NCBI RefSeq assembly: GCF_030813795.1
Contig: NZ_JAUSUX010000002.1
Coordinates: 124,001-188,000 of the forward strand
Direction of reading: 5' to 3'
Length of the DNA: 64,000 nucleotides
DNA from: Desulfofundulus luciae
GTDB lineage: Bacteria > Bacillota > Desulfotomaculia > Desulfotomaculales > Desulfovirgulaceae
The translations under genes were made by a program, and so were the position numbers. How positions within the stretch are numbered: position 1 is the first letter of the stretch; each line of letters opens with the position of its first letter. Below are positions 34,743-42,532 of the stretch, piece after piece. A model generated the notes under the pieces. The model was not told the origin of the DNA. It did no database searches and saw only the letters and a program-made list of their open reading frames with translations.

Positions 34743-35312
34743 ATGGCCACGGCCACTCTCCACCTTCCGGCAGGGGCAATAACAGTGGATGCGGCGTTCC
34801 GGGAAGAGGTGGCCCGCTTAAGCGGCCAGCCCCTGGAGCTCTGCTTTCAGTGCCAGAAATGCGCCTCCGGCTGTTACCCCACCCAGGAAGGTGACTATAC
34901 GCCCAATGAAATTATGCGCCTGGTTCAATACGGGGCCCGGGACGCGGTGTTGGGGAGCAGGACCATCTGGCTGTGTACTTCCTGTGAAACCTGCGGCCTG
35001 CGCTGTCCCAACGGCATCCGTATTGCAGAGGTAATGGACACATTAAAACAAATGGCTGCTGCCCGCGGCATTGCTCCGGCCGGTGAGACCGGCCCCCTGT
35101 TTCATAACCTGTTTCTAAGCGAAATCCGGGCTGCCGGCCGGGTGCACGAAACCATGTTGATGCTGAAGTACAAGTTGAAAACCGGCAACCTTTTTGCGGA
35201 CATGAAGCTGGGCTGGCAGCTCTTCCGGCGGGGCAAGCTGCCCCTGGTGCCGCGGCTGAAAAAAGACCCGGCGGTGCGCCGGATTTTTGAACGGGCCGGC
35301 GGGCAGGAGTAA
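34743..35312 (+). CDS. hdrC: Heterodisulfide reductase subunit C-like protein
   Basis: A 189-residue Fe-S protein that links HdrA to HdrB. Two [4Fe-4S] motifs are typical of HdrC: CFQCQKCASGCYP (about 34-46) and CTSCETCGLRCPNG (about 79-92). The C-terminal half is helical and basic. GAGGTGAG precedes the ATG. It is followed 56 bases later by hdrB. Confidence 0.9.
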   Translation: MATATLHLPAGAITVDAAFREEVARLSGQPLELCFQCQKCASGCYPTQEGDYTPNEIMRLVQYGARDAVLGSRTIWLCTSCETCGLRCPNGIRIAEVMDTLKQMAAARGIAPAGETGPLFHNLFLSEIRAAGRVHETMLMLKYKLKTGNLFADMKLGWQLFRRGKLPLVPRLKKDPAVRRIFERAGGQE

Positions 35313-35368
35313 GCGGGGACAACGCCGTGCCTTAAGACTGAGCATTTAGGTGGAAGAGGTGCATCATC

Positions 35369-36220
35369 ATGCAATACAGCTACTACCCCGGCTGTTCCCT
35401 GGAGGCTACCGGGGTGGAATACAACCTTTCCACCCGGGCGGTGGCCGGGGCCCTGGGGGTGGAACTGGTGGAGCTGCCCGGCTGGACCTGCTGCGGTTCT
35501 TCCTCGGCCCACGCGGTGAACAAAGACCTGGCCCTGGGACTGGCGGCCCACAATATCGCCCTGGCCCAGGAGCAGGGGCGCGACCTGGTGGTGCCCTGCT
35601 CGGCCTGTTACACCTGCCTGTCCAAAGCCGACCACCAGATGAGGCATGACCCCGGGGAAAGGGCGCGGGGAGAAATGCTGGCTGGTTTTTCCTACACCGG
35701 TGAAATCCAGATTTATTCCTTTCTGGAAGTGGTCAGGGTACAGGTGGGCATGGAAAGGGTTGCCCAAACGGTACGGCGGCCCCTGACCGGTCTAAAGCTG
35801 GCCTGCTACTACGGGTGCCTGCTGGTGCGCCCTCCGGAAGTGCGTCCCTTTGACCGGGCCGAGGATCCCACCTCCCTGGATGAGCTGGCTGCCGCCCTGG
35901 GGGCGGAGCCGGTTTCCTGGTGTTATAAAACCACCTGTTGTGGGGCCGGGCTTTCCCTGACCCGGCCGGAGGTGGTGGAGCAACTGGTTGCCCGGCTTTT
36001 GTCCGCCGCCCGGGAAGCCGGGGCCGACGCCCTGGTCAGCGCCTGTCCGTTGTGCCAGAACAACCTGGAGATGCGCCGCCCGGCTCAAGAGGACATTCCC
36101 GTGTTTTACTTTACCGAATTAATGGGCCTGGCTTTCGGGTTGGGGGAGGCGCCCGGCTGGTTGAAAAAACACCTGGTCGATCCCTTCCCTTTGTTGCAGC
36201 GGTTTTCCCTGGTGGGGTAG
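35369..36220 (+). CDS. hdrB: Heterodisulfide reductase subunit B-like protein
   Basis: Catalytic disulfide-reducing subunit with two CCG domains that hold non-cubane Fe-S clusters. The first has YYPGCSLE, TCCGSSSAH and PCSACYTC (about residues 5-83). The second has CYYGCLLVRP, TTCCGAGLSLT and ACPLCQNNL (about 150-235). At 283 residues the length is normal. GGAAGAGGTG precedes the ATG. It ends the operon that begins at 25458. The physiological disulfide is unknown, since the methanogen CoM-S-S-CoB is not expected in this organism. Confidence 0.92.
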   Translation: MQYSYYPGCSLEATGVEYNLSTRAVAGALGVELVELPGWTCCGSSSAHAVNKDLALGLAAHNIALAQEQGRDLVVPCSACYTCLSKADHQMRHDPGERARGEMLAGFSYTGEIQIYSFLEVVRVQVGMERVAQTVRRPLTGLKLACYYGCLLVRPPEVRPFDRAEDPTSLDELAAALGAEPVSWCYKTTCCGAGLSLTRPEVVEQLVARLLSAAREAGADALVSACPLCQNNLEMRRPAQEDIPVFYFTELMGLAFGLGEAPGWLKKHLVDPFPLLQRFSLVG

Positions 36221-36234
36221 CCCGCGTGAAGGAC

Positions 36235-36264
36235 CCGGGACGGCGGTTGCCGTCCCGGAAAAAT
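36235..36264 (+). terminator. Hairpin terminating the Hdr/Mvh operon
   Basis: CCGGGACGGC (36235-36244) pairs perfectly with GCCGTCCCGG (36249-36258) around GGTT. The tail is AAAAATTT, so the T-run is weak. Confidence 0.65.
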
Positions 36265-36271
36265 TTACCTC

Positions 36272-36320
36272 TTGCCAGAGAACAAGTGTTCTGGCTAAAA
36301 TGGGATCAGAACACTTGTTC
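36272..36320 (+). promoter_or_regulatory. LexA-controlled promoter of dinB with two SOS boxes
   Basis: GAACAAGTGTTC (36280-36291) fits the Gram-positive LexA box GAACRNRYGTTC, and GAACACTTGTTC (36309-36320) is its exact reverse complement. They flank TAAAAT (36296-36301), a likely -10 box 18 bases after TTGCCA (36272-36277). Bound LexA would cover the promoter. Confidence 0.88.
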
Positions 36321-36338
36321 AGGGCAGGAGGTTTTATT

Positions 36339-37529
36339 ATGTCCCGGGTCATTTTGCTGGTTGACATGAACGCCTTTTTTGCCAGCGTCCACCAGGCCCT
36401 GGATCCGGGCCTGCGGGGCAAGCCGGTGATTGTCGCCGGGGATCCGGCCAGGCGCCACGGCGTGGTCCTGGCCGCCAGCTACGAGGCCAGGGCCAAAGGG
36501 GTTAAGACCGGCCTGACGGTGGCCGAGGCCCGCCTGGCCTGCCCCGAAGGCATCTTCATCAAGCCGCAGCACGACCTCTACGTTCGCTTTTCCGCCCGTA
36601 TCCTGCGCATCCTGCACGACTTCACCCCCCTGGTGGAGCCTTTTTCCATTGACGAAGCCTTTTTAGACGTTACCGGCTGCCACAAGCTCCTGGGTTCCCC
36701 GGTGGAAATCGCCCGCCGGCTGAAAGCGCGCATTCGCCAGGAAGTGGGCATCACCTGCAGCGTGGGGATTGGCCCCAACAAGCTACTGGCCAAAATGGCG
36801 GCGGAACTGCAAAAGCCCGACGGCCTCACCCAGCTCACTTTCGAGGATGTACCCCGGCGCCTGTGGCCCCTGCCGGTGCGGGAACTTTTCGGCGTGGGCC
36901 CCCGTTACGAGGAGCACCTGAGAAAGTTGAACATCCATACCATTGGCGACCTGGCCAACTTCCCGGTGGACGTCCTTAAAAGGCGATTTGGGGCCTACGG
37001 AGAAGCCCTGTGGTTCTGCGCCCGGGGTATCGACCACAGCCCGGTGGATCCCGGCAGTTTAAAGCAGGTGAAGAGCATCGGGCAGCAAATCACCCTTCCC
37101 CGGGATTACCGGGGCGAGGAGATTAAGGTGGTGCTGTGGGAGCTGGCCGACCGGGTGGCCCGGCGGGCCCGGGCGGGAGAATATGCCGGCAGAACGGTGG
37201 TGCTGTCCCTCAAAGACACCCGCTTTAACTGGCTGTCCCGCCGGAAATCCCTGCCTTTCCACACCAGCCTGGCCGGGGATATTTACCGGGCCGCGGCGGA
37301 TTTGCTGGAACAGCACTGGTCCCCGCACTGGCCGGTGCGCCTGGTGGGGCTTACCCTGAGCGGCTTAACGGCCCGCATGCCGGAACAGTTGACCCTCTTC
37401 GGCGAAAGGGAAAGACGGCAAAGGGCGGAACAGGCTTGCGATGCCATTACAAAACGGTACGGGGAAAAGGCTATTTTCCGGGCCGTGTCCCTCACCCGGG
37501 CGGGGGTCTTTTATGCCGGTGCCAGGTAA
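36339..37529 (+). CDS. dinB: DNA polymerase IV (Y-family translesion polymerase)
   Basis: A 396-residue translesion polymerase. Metal ligands occur in LLVDMNAFFASVHQ (about 6-19) and SIDEAFLDVTG (about 103-113). VGIGPNKLLAKMAAELQKPDG and the helix-hairpin-helix region with ELFGVGPRYEEHL follow. ATG 36339 with GCAGGAGG upstream is preferred to an earlier in-frame ATG at 36300 that lies between the two LexA boxes. No beta-clamp motif was checked in detail. It is induced by DNA damage if the boxes are real. Confidence 0.95.
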   Translation: MSRVILLVDMNAFFASVHQALDPGLRGKPVIVAGDPARRHGVVLAASYEARAKGVKTGLTVAEARLACPEGIFIKPQHDLYVRFSARILRILHDFTPLVEPFSIDEAFLDVTGCHKLLGSPVEIARRLKARIRQEVGITCSVGIGPNKLLAKMAAELQKPDGLTQLTFEDVPRRLWPLPVRELFGVGPRYEEHLRKLNIHTIGDLANFPVDVLKRRFGAYGEALWFCARGIDHSPVDPGSLKQVKSIGQQITLPRDYRGEEIKVVLWELADRVARRARAGEYAGRTVVLSLKDTRFNWLSRRKSLPFHTSLAGDIYRAAADLLEQHWSPHWPVRLVGLTLSGLTARMPEQLTLFGERERRQRAEQACDAITKRYGEKAIFRAVSLTRAGVFYAGAR

Positions 37530-37554
37530 TGGTTTGGGAAATGGGGGTGCAACT

Positions 37555-37890
37555 ATGGAAGATAACAAGCTGTGGGAGGGCCATCGCATTATTCTGCCGG
37601 AAATGCGGGAGAAAGCCGTGCATACCTGCCGGGATTGTTGCTTCCTGGTGGAAATCCAGGGCCGGTGGGAAAGCCGTCCCGGCTGCGTAGCCGGTATCCC
37701 TCGCTACGGTACCCTGGAAAGGCGCGTGCCCCTTAAAATCCACGCCCTGGATATTTTAAAAATGGCCGGCCGGGAGGGATTGCAGGCCGTGCTGGCCTGT
37801 GGCGATCCGGATAGCCCGGCCTGCGGCTTGTTCCGGCCCCGCAGCTCACCCGGTCGAGTGGGAGCGGGGCAAACCGGTAAGCAGGATTGA
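37555..37890 (+). CDS. Hypothetical Cys-containing protein after dinB
   Basis: A 111-residue protein, not recognised. Cys residues are grouped as TCRDCCF (about 24-30), RPGCVAG and, near the C-terminus, ACGDPDSPACG, which might bind a metal. GGGGGTG is about seven bases before ATG 37555; the frame is open further upstream inside dinB. It follows dinB by 25 bases and may be transcribed with it. Confidence 0.5.
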   Translation: MEDNKLWEGHRIILPEMREKAVHTCRDCCFLVEIQGRWESRPGCVAGIPRYGTLERRVPLKIHALDILKMAGREGLQAVLACGDPDSPACGLFRPRSSPGRVGAGQTGKQD

Positions 37891-37927
37891 GCCGGCGGTA
37901 TTCATAAACCTTTCCCGCCCGTTCCGC

Positions 37928-38269
37928 CTACATTATCCCCCACTGCCGTGTGTATTCGAGCTTTATCTCATACTCATACGGTTCAAACCCGTGCTCCTGC
38001 AGCAACTCTTTTACCTGATACGCCTCCAGGTCGCTGCCTTCCAGGATAACGGCCTTCCGGGTGCCCCGGCAGCAAAAGCCCCTTTCCTGCAACAGCTCGA
38101 TCATGGAAGCCACCCGTTCCATCCTTTCTTTCAGAAAATCACCCAGCCGGCGCACGTCTTCCGGCCGGACCATGCCCGCGCCCCGGATTTTCTCCAGGGG
38201 CGGGACTTCCCCGGTCAGCCAGTTTCTTTCCCAAAGCTTCAGGATTACCGTAACCCGGTAGTTCACCAT
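37928..38269 (-). CDS. Hypothetical protein
   Basis: A 113-residue, charged and mainly helical protein that was not recognised. It begins MVNYRVTVILKLWERNWLTG and has CCRGTRKAVILEGSD in the middle. AAAGG precedes the ATG on the minus strand. It converges with the gene after dinB. No domain or function can be named. Confidence 0.5.
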   Translation of the reverse strand: MVNYRVTVILKLWERNWLTGEVPPLEKIRGAGMVRPEDVRRLGDFLKERMERVASMIELLQERGFCCRGTRKAVILEGSDLEAYQVKELLQEHGFEPYEYEIKLEYTRQWGIM

Positions 38270-38340
38270 AACCTTTCATCTCCCGTAATTACCATATTAA
38301 CATTGTCAGGGATGACCAAATAAGCCAATAAAAAGGTACC

Positions 38341-38376
38341 GGGCTGTTAACTTATTTCAGGGGACAGCCCCTTTTT
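38341..38376. terminator. Terminator between convergent units
   Basis: GGGCTGT (38341-38347) pairs with ACAGCCC (38364-38370). T-runs follow in both directions, so it can serve the minus-strand sensor gene and plus-strand transcripts. Confidence 0.6.
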
Positions 38377-38381
38377 GTTAC

Positions 38382-39854
38382 TTAACCGGGGACGGGTGGG
38401 CTCGAGGCCGGGTTTTCCCCCTTTTCCAGAGCCTCCAGCAGCACCAGCGTTCCGGCGTATACCCCTTCGTCGTCGTAGACGAAAATCACTTCCCCGTCCA
38501 GGTTGCGGGAGTCCAGGTGTACCCTTTTCACAGACCGGGAACCCATGTTCCGGTAAATGAAACCGGCCAGCTCGGGATCCACGGCATCTATGCTGATGCC
38601 CGTCTCCAGGCTGCCCAGGTAACAGCGGGCCATCAGGTTGGCCTGGACCACCCTGTGATTGCGGTCCACATAGACCGCTCCCTGGGGCAGGGCTTCCATG
38701 AGGCGGGACAGAACCCGGCCGCAGGTTTCCTCCTCCCTGCCGCCGGTACCGATTACCGTCAGCGCCCCCAGTACTTTGCCCTTTTTCACAATGGGCGAGT
38801 GAATGGCCTCCAGCAGGCGGTCGGCGGTCTTCAGGGTCAGGGTGCCGTACCGGTTCTTTTCGCCCGGGATGTCCCCGATATGTCCCAGTATTTCCTTTAA
38901 TTTCGCTCCCTTCAAGGGCCCTTTTGCGCTGAAAATCTCATGGGCCGCCTGGTTGGCAAAGAGCACCCGCCCGGCGTTGTTGGAAATAATCACTCCCTCA
39001 TGCACATGGTTAAAGATGTTAAAATCGATGTTTTCGAAGTAGGTCCGGGCGCTGTTCACCCCCCACAGTTCCACCAGGAACTGGTAGAGGCAGCAGTAGA
39101 GGGCAAATAGCAATAACATGATGGTAATGACGCGGTAGGTGTCGAAGTTATTTTCCCGCAAAAAAAAGTACAGTTGCCAGGGAGGATCACCTATGGTCAG
39201 GAAATTTACGTCATATGCTAATTGGTTGGCATAGAATTTTTCTTCCCGGCCGCTGAACTGGTCCAGCAATTCCCGTTCAAAGGGCCACACCACGGGAGTC
39301 TTCCCACCGGCAAAAACGGCCACCCTGCAGGTGTTGCCCAGGAATTCCTGGGAGAGCTCCTGTTGAAAGTCCATAATGCTGAAGTCCAGGGCCAGCCATT
39401 CCTTCCCCAGGGGAGTGACCACGGTTACCACCGTTTGAGCGCCGTCACCGGCATGCACCCCCAGCACCCGGGACCCCTGCCGGGGTGGCTGGGACCGGAA
39501 CTTTTCCAGCGGCAGGTCTCCAGGGGGTATCCCTGTTCGAGCCACCACTCGTCCTGTGGCGTCCAGAATGTATGCGCCGGTAATGCGGTGATCGAAAAGG
39601 GGCAGCTCTTTTAGAGCGGCGTTCCTGTCGGGCCGGCCGTTGAGTTTCCGGGCGGCCCCTTCGGTGACTCCCCGCAGGTTGTTGAGAAAGAAGCTGGTTT
39701 TATTGACGGCCACCTGGCGGATGGTTTCTTCGTAGTCGTTCATGATGCCTTTTAAAAAGCGGAATTCCACGACAAAGAGCATGGTTATGATAGTCAGGAA
39801 GAAGAGCATTATAAACATCAGCCAGGCGCTGTTTACCGTCAGGGACTTTTTCAT
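38382..39854 (-). CDS. Membrane-bound PAS sensor protein without output domain
   Basis: A 490-residue protein with a transmembrane helix at about 9-31, an extracytoplasmic Cache-like region of about 200 residues, a second helix at about 248-268, and two cytoplasmic PAS-like domains: one begins NHVHEGVIISNNAGRVLFAN and the other has LPQGAVYVDRNHRVVQANL. No HisKA, HATPase, GGDEF or helix-turn-helix follows; it ends naturally after the second PAS. ATG 39854 is preferred to a GTG 15 bases upstream. It lies downstream of a two-component pair in the same direction and may feed a signal to that kinase (inference). Confidence 0.75.
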   Translation of the reverse strand: MKKSLTVNSAWLMFIMLFFLTIITMLFVVEFRFLKGIMNDYEETIRQVAVNKTSFFLNNLRGVTEGAARKLNGRPDRNAALKELPLFDHRITGAYILDATGRVVARTGIPPGDLPLEKFRSQPPRQGSRVLGVHAGDGAQTVVTVVTPLGKEWLALDFSIMDFQQELSQEFLGNTCRVAVFAGGKTPVVWPFERELLDQFSGREEKFYANQLAYDVNFLTIGDPPWQLYFFLRENNFDTYRVITIMLLLFALYCCLYQFLVELWGVNSARTYFENIDFNIFNHVHEGVIISNNAGRVLFANQAAHEIFSAKGPLKGAKLKEILGHIGDIPGEKNRYGTLTLKTADRLLEAIHSPIVKKGKVLGALTVIGTGGREEETCGRVLSRLMEALPQGAVYVDRNHRVVQANLMARCYLGSLETGISIDAVDPELAGFIYRNMGSRSVKRVHLDSRNLDGEVIFVYDDEGVYAGTLVLLEALEKGENPASSPPVPG

Positions 39855-39954
39855 CGCATCCACCGCCACTACCAGTTTGTTTAACTGCCGGACGATTCAT
39901 TTCCTGCGCTTGCCCGGTTTGCCTCACAGATCGGGATGTCGCAGGAGGCCGGCA

Positions 39955-40569
39955 CTACCTTACCAGTCCCCTGCGGGCGGCGGCAGCCAGGGCTTCCTCC
40001 AGCGTCCTCACCCCCAGCTTGGTGCAGATGCCCCGGATGCGGCGCCGCAGGGTGGACAGGCTGATATAAAGTTTGGCCGCCACTTCCTTCTGGTCTTCGC
40101 CCCGGGCAATGAGCTGCAGAATGCTGGTTTCCTGGTCCGTCAGCACGGGGCTGTCGGGTTTTAACAGCAGTTCAGCCTGCAACCCCGGATAGAGGTAGGT
40201 TCCGCCCTTGTACACCATATTGATGGCCGAGCGGATCTCATCAAAAAAGGCATATTTGGGTACAAACCCGTGTACACCCCTTTCCATGGCCTTGCGGATA
40301 AAGGTTACATCGTCATAGGTGGTCAGGGCTACAAATTTCACATGGGGGTGGGATTGGACCACACGTTCGCACAGGTCCAGGCCGTCACCGTCCGGCAGGC
40401 CGATGTCCAGCAGGATCACATCCACGTTTGGGCCCACGTTCTGTAGCGCCGCGGCGCAGGAATCGGCCTCGGCCACCACCTGCATGTTTTCTTCCATATC
40501 AATCAGCTTTTTCAGGCCCTCGCGGAAAACGTTATGATCCTCCACCAGCATGATCCCGATCTTCTTCAC
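39955..40569 (-). CDS. NarL/LuxR-family response regulator
   Basis: A 204-residue regulator: receiver domain (about 4-120) with Asp in VDVILLDIGLPDGDGLDL, and a C-terminal LuxR-type helix-turn-helix (LTDQETSILQLIARGEDQKEV-like, then LYISLSTLRRRIRGICTKLG). It overlaps the kinase gene by 38 bases, so the two are co-translated. Likely targets are the divergent transporter genes; repeated GTTCATC/GATGAAC boxes lie in that gap. Confidence 0.9.
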   Translation of the reverse strand: MKKIGIMLVEDHNVFREGLKKLIDMEENMQVVAEADSCAAALQNVGPNVDVILLDIGLPDGDGLDLCERVVQSHPHVKFVALTTYDDVTFIRKAMERGVHGFVPKYAFFDEIRSAINMVYKGGTYLYPGLQAELLLKPDSPVLTDQETSILQLIARGEDQKEVAAKLYISLSTLRRRIRGICTKLGVRTLEEALAAAARRGLVR

Positions 40570-42169
40570 TGCCTTTCCCCCCGTCAGTAAGTGGTACGGT
40601 CAGGGTTACGCAGAATCCCCCGTCCCTAAAGCCGTATGCCAGGTCCCCGCCGATAAACCTGGCCCTTTCCTTCATTCCCCACAGTCCTTTTCCGGGTACG
40701 GGCTTCTCTTCCCGCATTCCCCCGTTGTCCAGGATCTCGATCTGCAGGGTATCGCCTGTCTCGTTGAAGTAGATGTCCACCTCCGTGGCCGCCGAATGCC
40801 TGGCCACATTGGTAAGAGCTTCCTGAATAATGCGGTAAATGAATATTTCCCTGTCCCGGCCCAGGCGCAGTGAGCGCTGGTGGTAGAAAATATAGACCCT
40901 GCAGTTATGGAGACGCTCGAAATTGGTGCTATAGGTTTCCAGGGCCGGGATCAGCCCCACCTTTTCGATCAGGTAGGGGTGAATGTCGTTCATGATACTT
41001 CGCATATCAATGGCCGCATTCTGGCACTGGGTACGCAGCAGGCACAGGTTCTTTTGTACCTCTTCCGGCAGCTTTTCCCCGTGTACCCGCAGCACGTAGT
41101 CCAGGCCGTGGATGATGCTGGACAGGTACCGGCCGATCCAGTCGTGAATTTCAATGGACAGGTGCTTTCTTTCCCTTTCAATGGTGTCCAGCAGAATGGT
41201 GCCGTCCTTCGGTTCGGGCGCCTGCCGGGCGGTGAGCACGGCACCGGCCGTTTTGCCGAAAAGGTAGACCGGGGCGCAGTCCACGGTCAAGAGCAGCCGG
41301 CTCCCTTCCCGGTTATAGCTCAGCGGGCAGTCCGCCGTTTTTTCCTCCTGCAAAAGGGCCTGGTAAATGGGTTGGACCACTTTCTGCCAGTGGGGGTACA
41401 GGATCAGGATGTCCCCCAGGGTTTTACCAACCGCCGTTTCCCGGGAAAGGTTAAATAATTTTTCCGCCGCCGGGTTTAAATACTGTAACTTTTCCTTCCG
41501 GTCCACAAAGATCACGGCCCTGGAAGAGTCCCTCACCAGGTCCTGCAGGCAGGAATACCGCGCCGCCAGGGGCCGGGCCGCCGCGCTGGCCCACAATACC
41601 GCTCCCAGGGAAAGGAGGGAAAGGAAAAACATCAGCAGGCTTTCTTTATGCAATGAAGCCATGGTACGTTCCAGCAGGTCTTTATTCTTCTGCCCGCCGT
41701 CTCCGGCCAGGGCGGCGGCCCGGTAGGCCAACTGCCGGCTGAGGTCACGGTGCTGCCACAGCAAAAGTTCCCGGCCGGTGTCCCGTCCGAGTACCCCGCG
41801 GGGTATCACCTCATTTTCCATAAAGGAGGTATAAGCCCTGGTCAGGGCCATCAGCTCGGCCACGTCCTGCTTTCTGGATTGTTCCACCAGGTTATAGAGT
41901 TGCAGTTCTCTTTTTGCCGTTTCCACGCTGTAATGACGGAAATCATTCAGTGCCTGGGCATCACCGTAAAAGATATAATCCTGCCCGGCACCGGTCAGGT
42001 GATAAATGTTCGATGCTATTTCCTGGTATTTAATCTGGCGCTGCAGTTCCACTTCGATCCGGCTTAACTGCCGGGGCAGGGTATAACCTGTGTAAAGCAA
42101 GAGCAAAACCGGCAGCAGGATCATGATAAACCACAATGCCCACGGCCACCAGGTCCGGTTTTGATTCAC
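40532..42169 (-). CDS. NarX/DegS-type sensor histidine kinase
   Basis: A 545-residue kinase: transmembrane helix at about 10-30, extracytoplasmic helical-bundle sensor (CHASE3-like, about 31-180), second helix at about 182-202, PAS domain (about 215-325), then a HisKA_3 domain with HLSIEIHDWIGRYLSSIIHG carrying the phosphorylated His, and an HATPase domain (LTNVARHSAATEV, EILDNGG, GKGLWGMKERA). The second GTG (42169) is preferred as start because GGAAGG is well spaced to it and overlaps the first GTG. Its signal is unknown. Confidence 0.88.
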   Translation of the reverse strand: MNQNRTWWPWALWFIMILLPVLLLLYTGYTLPRQLSRIEVELQRQIKYQEIASNIYHLTGAGQDYIFYGDAQALNDFRHYSVETAKRELQLYNLVEQSRKQDVAELMALTRAYTSFMENEVIPRGVLGRDTGRELLLWQHRDLSRQLAYRAAALAGDGGQKNKDLLERTMASLHKESLLMFFLSLLSLGAVLWASAAARPLAARYSCLQDLVRDSSRAVIFVDRKEKLQYLNPAAEKLFNLSRETAVGKTLGDILILYPHWQKVVQPIYQALLQEEKTADCPLSYNREGSRLLLTVDCAPVYLFGKTAGAVLTARQAPEPKDGTILLDTIERERKHLSIEIHDWIGRYLSSIIHGLDYVLRVHGEKLPEEVQKNLCLLRTQCQNAAIDMRSIMNDIHPYLIEKVGLIPALETYSTNFERLHNCRVYIFYHQRSLRLGRDREIFIYRIIQEALTNVARHSAATEVDIYFNETGDTLQIEILDNGGMREEKPVPGKGLWGMKERARFIGGDLAYGFRDGGFCVTLTVPLTDGGKGSEEDRDHAGGGS

Positions 42170-42532
42170 TGACGTCACCTTCCATTAAAAATAAAGGATA
42201 CGGCAGGGCCGGTATAATTCCTGCGGGAATCTTCTGGTTATGGGCGGGATGCGGCATCCCTTTCCAAAATCACCATGGCAAACGGCACGAAACGCTCCTT
42301 TTGATGAACCAAAAAGTTCATCTTTGTGAATAAAATGATTCGTTTGTTTGACCATTCAGTTCATCCTGCCCTGCAGTCGTTGATCCTCTGGCGAAGGTGC
42401 TCTAAGATAAGCTTAACTAATGAAAGGCATAAGAAGTGGAGGTGTTTTAGCAGAAACGGGAAAAAAGTGTAGATTTAAAGGATTGTGAGCACAAGCGTGA
42501 AAGCGGAGTTTCGTTATGGGGAGGGAAAAGAA
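42170..42532. promoter_or_regulatory. Divergent control region with GTTCATC boxes
   Basis: This 363-base gap between the kinase gene and the first transporter has GATGAAC (42303-42309) and GTTCATC (42316-42322) as an inverted pair and a further GTTCATC at 42359-42365. The spacing is typical for a dimeric regulator; the NarL-type regulator next door is the natural candidate. No clear sigma-A promoter was identified. No gene was seen. Confidence 0.5.
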
